The position numbers and the translations under genes were made by a program. Below are positions 62,370 to 64,000 of a stretch of DNA of 64,000 bases, one piece after another. The notes below the pieces were generated by a model. The model did no database searches, was not told where the DNA came from, and worked only from the letters and a program-made list of their open reading frames with translations. Source of the stretch: Pedobacter nutrimenti (GTDB lineage Bacteria > Bacteroidota > Bacteroidia > Sphingobacteriales > Sphingobacteriaceae); contig NZ_QKLU01000001.1 in the NCBI RefSeq assembly GCF_003208655.1, positions 496,001-560,000 of the forward strand. The letters run 5' to 3'. How positions within the stretch are numbered: position 1 is the first letter of the stretch; every line of letters starts with the position of its first letter.

Positions 62370-62484
62370 TTACAATAAAACGGATTCGAACAGAAGGGTC
62401 GGCCAGTTTCGAAACTGGTTCTTGAGCAGGCTGAGTTTGGGTAAGAGTGAGCGAAAAATCCAATGGGTTCTCCGAAAGACTTTT

Positions 62485-62991
62485 TTATTTTAAATACTCA
62501 TGATGAGCATAACTGATAACCCGAGTCATTTTCCATATTCCGTTTATTTCTCTCCAAATCATTGCAAACTTAGCCTCACTACTTAACTGTTCTTTTTTGC
62601 CTTTTTCTGTGGCATAAAAACGATGTATACCTGTTTCTACTGCTCCATACCCTTTTATAGGACTGATTTCTAAACTGCCCGCTACAAGTTCTCTTCTAAC
62701 TTTTCTATCTTTCTTAAAGGCTTCTTCAAAAGATCCTATATTCTGCATATAGTTTGTCAAACCACCCTGATCGTGAAAGAATTCCAAATCTTCAGAGAAT
62801 AATTCTTTTAATGTTTCGAGTTTACGATTGTTAAATGCATCAAATAAAGCACTGTCGAGATGGGCGATCTTATTGTAAAGTTCGTTAGAATTAACAGATT
62901 GTGGACTTTCCTGGCATTTTGCATTTACAGGTAAAAAACAAATGACTAGCAAAAATGCCATAATTGAAAAATTAAAGTTGATAGTTTTCAT
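62485..62991 (-). CDS. secreted NTF2-like/DUF4440 protein
   Basis: A 168-residue exported protein. The signal peptide (MKTINFNFSIMAFLLVICFLP..., about 25 residues) is followed by an NTF2-like cone fold: IAHLDSALFDAFNNRKLETLKELFSEDLEFFHD (in pieces, about 42-74), then the sheet with YGAVETGIHRFYA and SEAKFAMIWREINGIWKMTRVISY. Such domains bind small molecules or catalyse simple reactions, but this member has no assigned role. It is alone between the tRNA and the next gene. Confidence 0.85.
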   Translation of the reverse strand: MKTINFNFSIMAFLLVICFLPVNAKCQESPQSVNSNELYNKIAHLDSALFDAFNNRKLETLKELFSEDLEFFHDQGGLTNYMQNIGSFEEAFKKDRKVRRELVAGSLEISPIKGYGAVETGIHRFYATEKGKKEQLSSEAKFAMIWREINGIWKMTRVISYAHHEYLK

Positions 62992-63410
62992 GCTTAAATT
63001 AAAAGGGCCGACGATAATGTCAGTGAATTATTAATTCCAAAGTCTGTGCCATGAGTAGAAATGAGTTCCAGGCTCCAACCTGAAGCTAATTCAATCTTCA
63101 TTGCATATATAATTCGTTCGTTATCGTACACAAAATGCATATATATGAACACTCCTCCTTTATCCTTTTATTCCTCCTATCCAAGGAATGAAAACGTAAT
63201 TAAGGATCTTGTTCTAAGATAACGTTTACTCCTTTCAAGAATTTGAATTCGTATTTGTTCATCCTAACCAGACTCATTCTTGTCCCGAAAATTTTCAATT
63301 TTTTTGTTATCAAATAAAGAGAATAAATTAATAAAAATGAATCTACCATTATTATTGCATAATGTGCATCTTTGAAAAAGTCATTAATAACAAAGAAATT
63401 GGACAGTTAA
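62992..63410. other. intergenic region upstream of the GNAT gene
   Basis: 419 AT-rich bases between divergent genes. No open frame, RNA gene or strong repeat is seen. Promoters for both genes must be inside, but no TTG-N19-TAnnTTTG pair is clear; CATCTTTG at 63367-63374 is the nearest -7-like match for the GNAT gene. Confidence 0.4.
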
Positions 63411-63938
63411 ATGAGCATTTTTATAGAAACCAAGAGATTGTATTTTCGGGAAATACTTGAGGATGACGATCACAATATGTATGAGCTGGATGCTGATCCG
63501 GAAGTTCATAAGTACTTGGGAAAAAAACCTATTTCAAAAATTGAAGAGGCTAGAGAAGTTATAACCTTCATCAGGCAACAATATATTGAGAATGGCATTG
63601 GGCGTTTGGCCATAATTGAAAAAGATACAAATAATTTTGTGGGTTGGGGCGGATTAAAATTGATCAAAGAACTCACCAATAGCCATATTAATTACCATGA
63701 CCTTGGCTATAGGTTTATGAAAAAATATTGGGGCAAAGGTTATGCAACAGAATCTTCTTTGGCAGTGATTGATTATGCTTTTATGAGGTTAAAATTGCCC
63801 GTAATCTATGCAATTGCCGATGAAAATAATTTACAATCGCAAAAGGTCTTAGAAAAATGTGGTTTTAAAAAAAGAGATTTGTTTGATTATCAATCACAAC
63901 CTCATTATTGGCTCGACCTGGTCAACCCCGAAAGCTAG
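63411..63938 (+). CDS. GNAT family N-acetyltransferase (RimJ/RimL-like)
   Basis: A 175-residue acetyltransferase. The opening ETKRLYFREILEDDDHNMYELDADPEVHKYLG (in pieces) is the usual RimJ/RimL-type start; the acetyl-CoA site follows at YHDLGYRFMKKYWGKGYATESSLAVIDYAF (in pieces, about 97-126; the RxxGxG/A box varies as KKYWGKGYA), and VIYAIADENNLQSQKVLEKCGFKKRD is motif B. It could acetylate a ribosomal protein or a small amine; the substrate is unknown. Confidence 0.9.
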   Translation: MSIFIETKRLYFREILEDDDHNMYELDADPEVHKYLGKKPISKIEEAREVITFIRQQYIENGIGRLAIIEKDTNNFVGWGGLKLIKELTNSHINYHDLGYRFMKKYWGKGYATESSLAVIDYAFMRLKLPVIYAIADENNLQSQKVLEKCGFKKRDLFDYQSQPHYWLDLVNPES

Positions 63939-64000
63939 GCAATAATCTCGTTTTTATTTACCTAAGGGATTGCAATATTCTAACAAAACAATTAAAAGAT

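Noticed and set aside
62236..62463. 75-residue minus-strand frame across the tRNA-Lys gene, containing PAGIRTQDHYIKS
   Set aside because: It is antisense of the tRNA and its flanks; this translation is a known artefact of tRNA genes and does not represent a protein.

Overview
The window looks like a stretch of core chromosome from a Bacteroidota bacterium, most likely a Sphingobacteriaceae member close to Pedobacter (inference from gene content, no search run). The signs are AT-rich intergenic DNA, few Shine-Dalgarno sequences, several promoters of the TTG-N18-22-TAnnTTTG type used by this phylum, a short RpoD-like sigma factor, FUSC and WbqC proteins, a glycine/asparagine-rich RRM protein and a Bacteroidota-type small SRP RNA. 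I see no phage, insertion sequence, integron, CRISPR array, toxin-antitoxin pair or recognisable defence island.

Layout. 1-8.6 kb: the start of a CvfB-like RNA-binding gene (cut by the window edge), a YtxH-like stress protein, an MFS permease, an AsmA-like protein, a DUF885 lipoprotein, a lone response regulator, an RRM RNA-binding protein and a YhhN membrane protein. 8.5-19.6 kb (minus strand): penicillin-binding protein 1C with its alpha-2-macroglobulin partner, an uncharacterised 134-residue protein and topA. 19.9-30.9 kb: a glutathione peroxidase, mnmA, a second RpoD-like sigma factor, nucleoside and riboflavin metabolism (ribD, DMT permease and yigZ with overlapping genes), prmC, xerD, aroQ, and a glycosyltransferase plus a lipid A-type acyltransferase. 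30.9-34 kb: WbqC, corA and mgtE. 34-45 kb: Ohr, a FUSC protein, a DUF6624 protein, two related TPR proteins, gyrA, hemF and an MFS permease. 45-54 kb: small enzymes and hypothetical proteins, a MATE pump, a lone histidine kinase, divergent galM/galK, a TrmH-like methylase and a DUF3052-YdeI fusion. 54-64 kb: gltB-gltD, the SRP RNA, a transaldolase, a GmhB-type phosphatase, tRNA-Lys, an NTF2-like protein and a GNAT acetyltransferase.

Most genes are housekeeping and several neighbours plausibly work together: PbpC with its macroglobulin in the periplasm, CorA with MgtE for magnesium, GalM with GalK for galactose entry, GltB with GltD for nitrogen assimilation, and the acyltransferase/glycosyltransferase/WbqC group for envelope glycolipids. 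Convergent gene pairs are often separated by strong inverted-repeat terminators. I found no clearly new system. The best leads are a GyrA quinolone-determining region lacking both usual drug-contact residues, the diverged sigma factor, a hairpin just before the macroglobulin start codon, and several conserved-looking proteins of unknown role.
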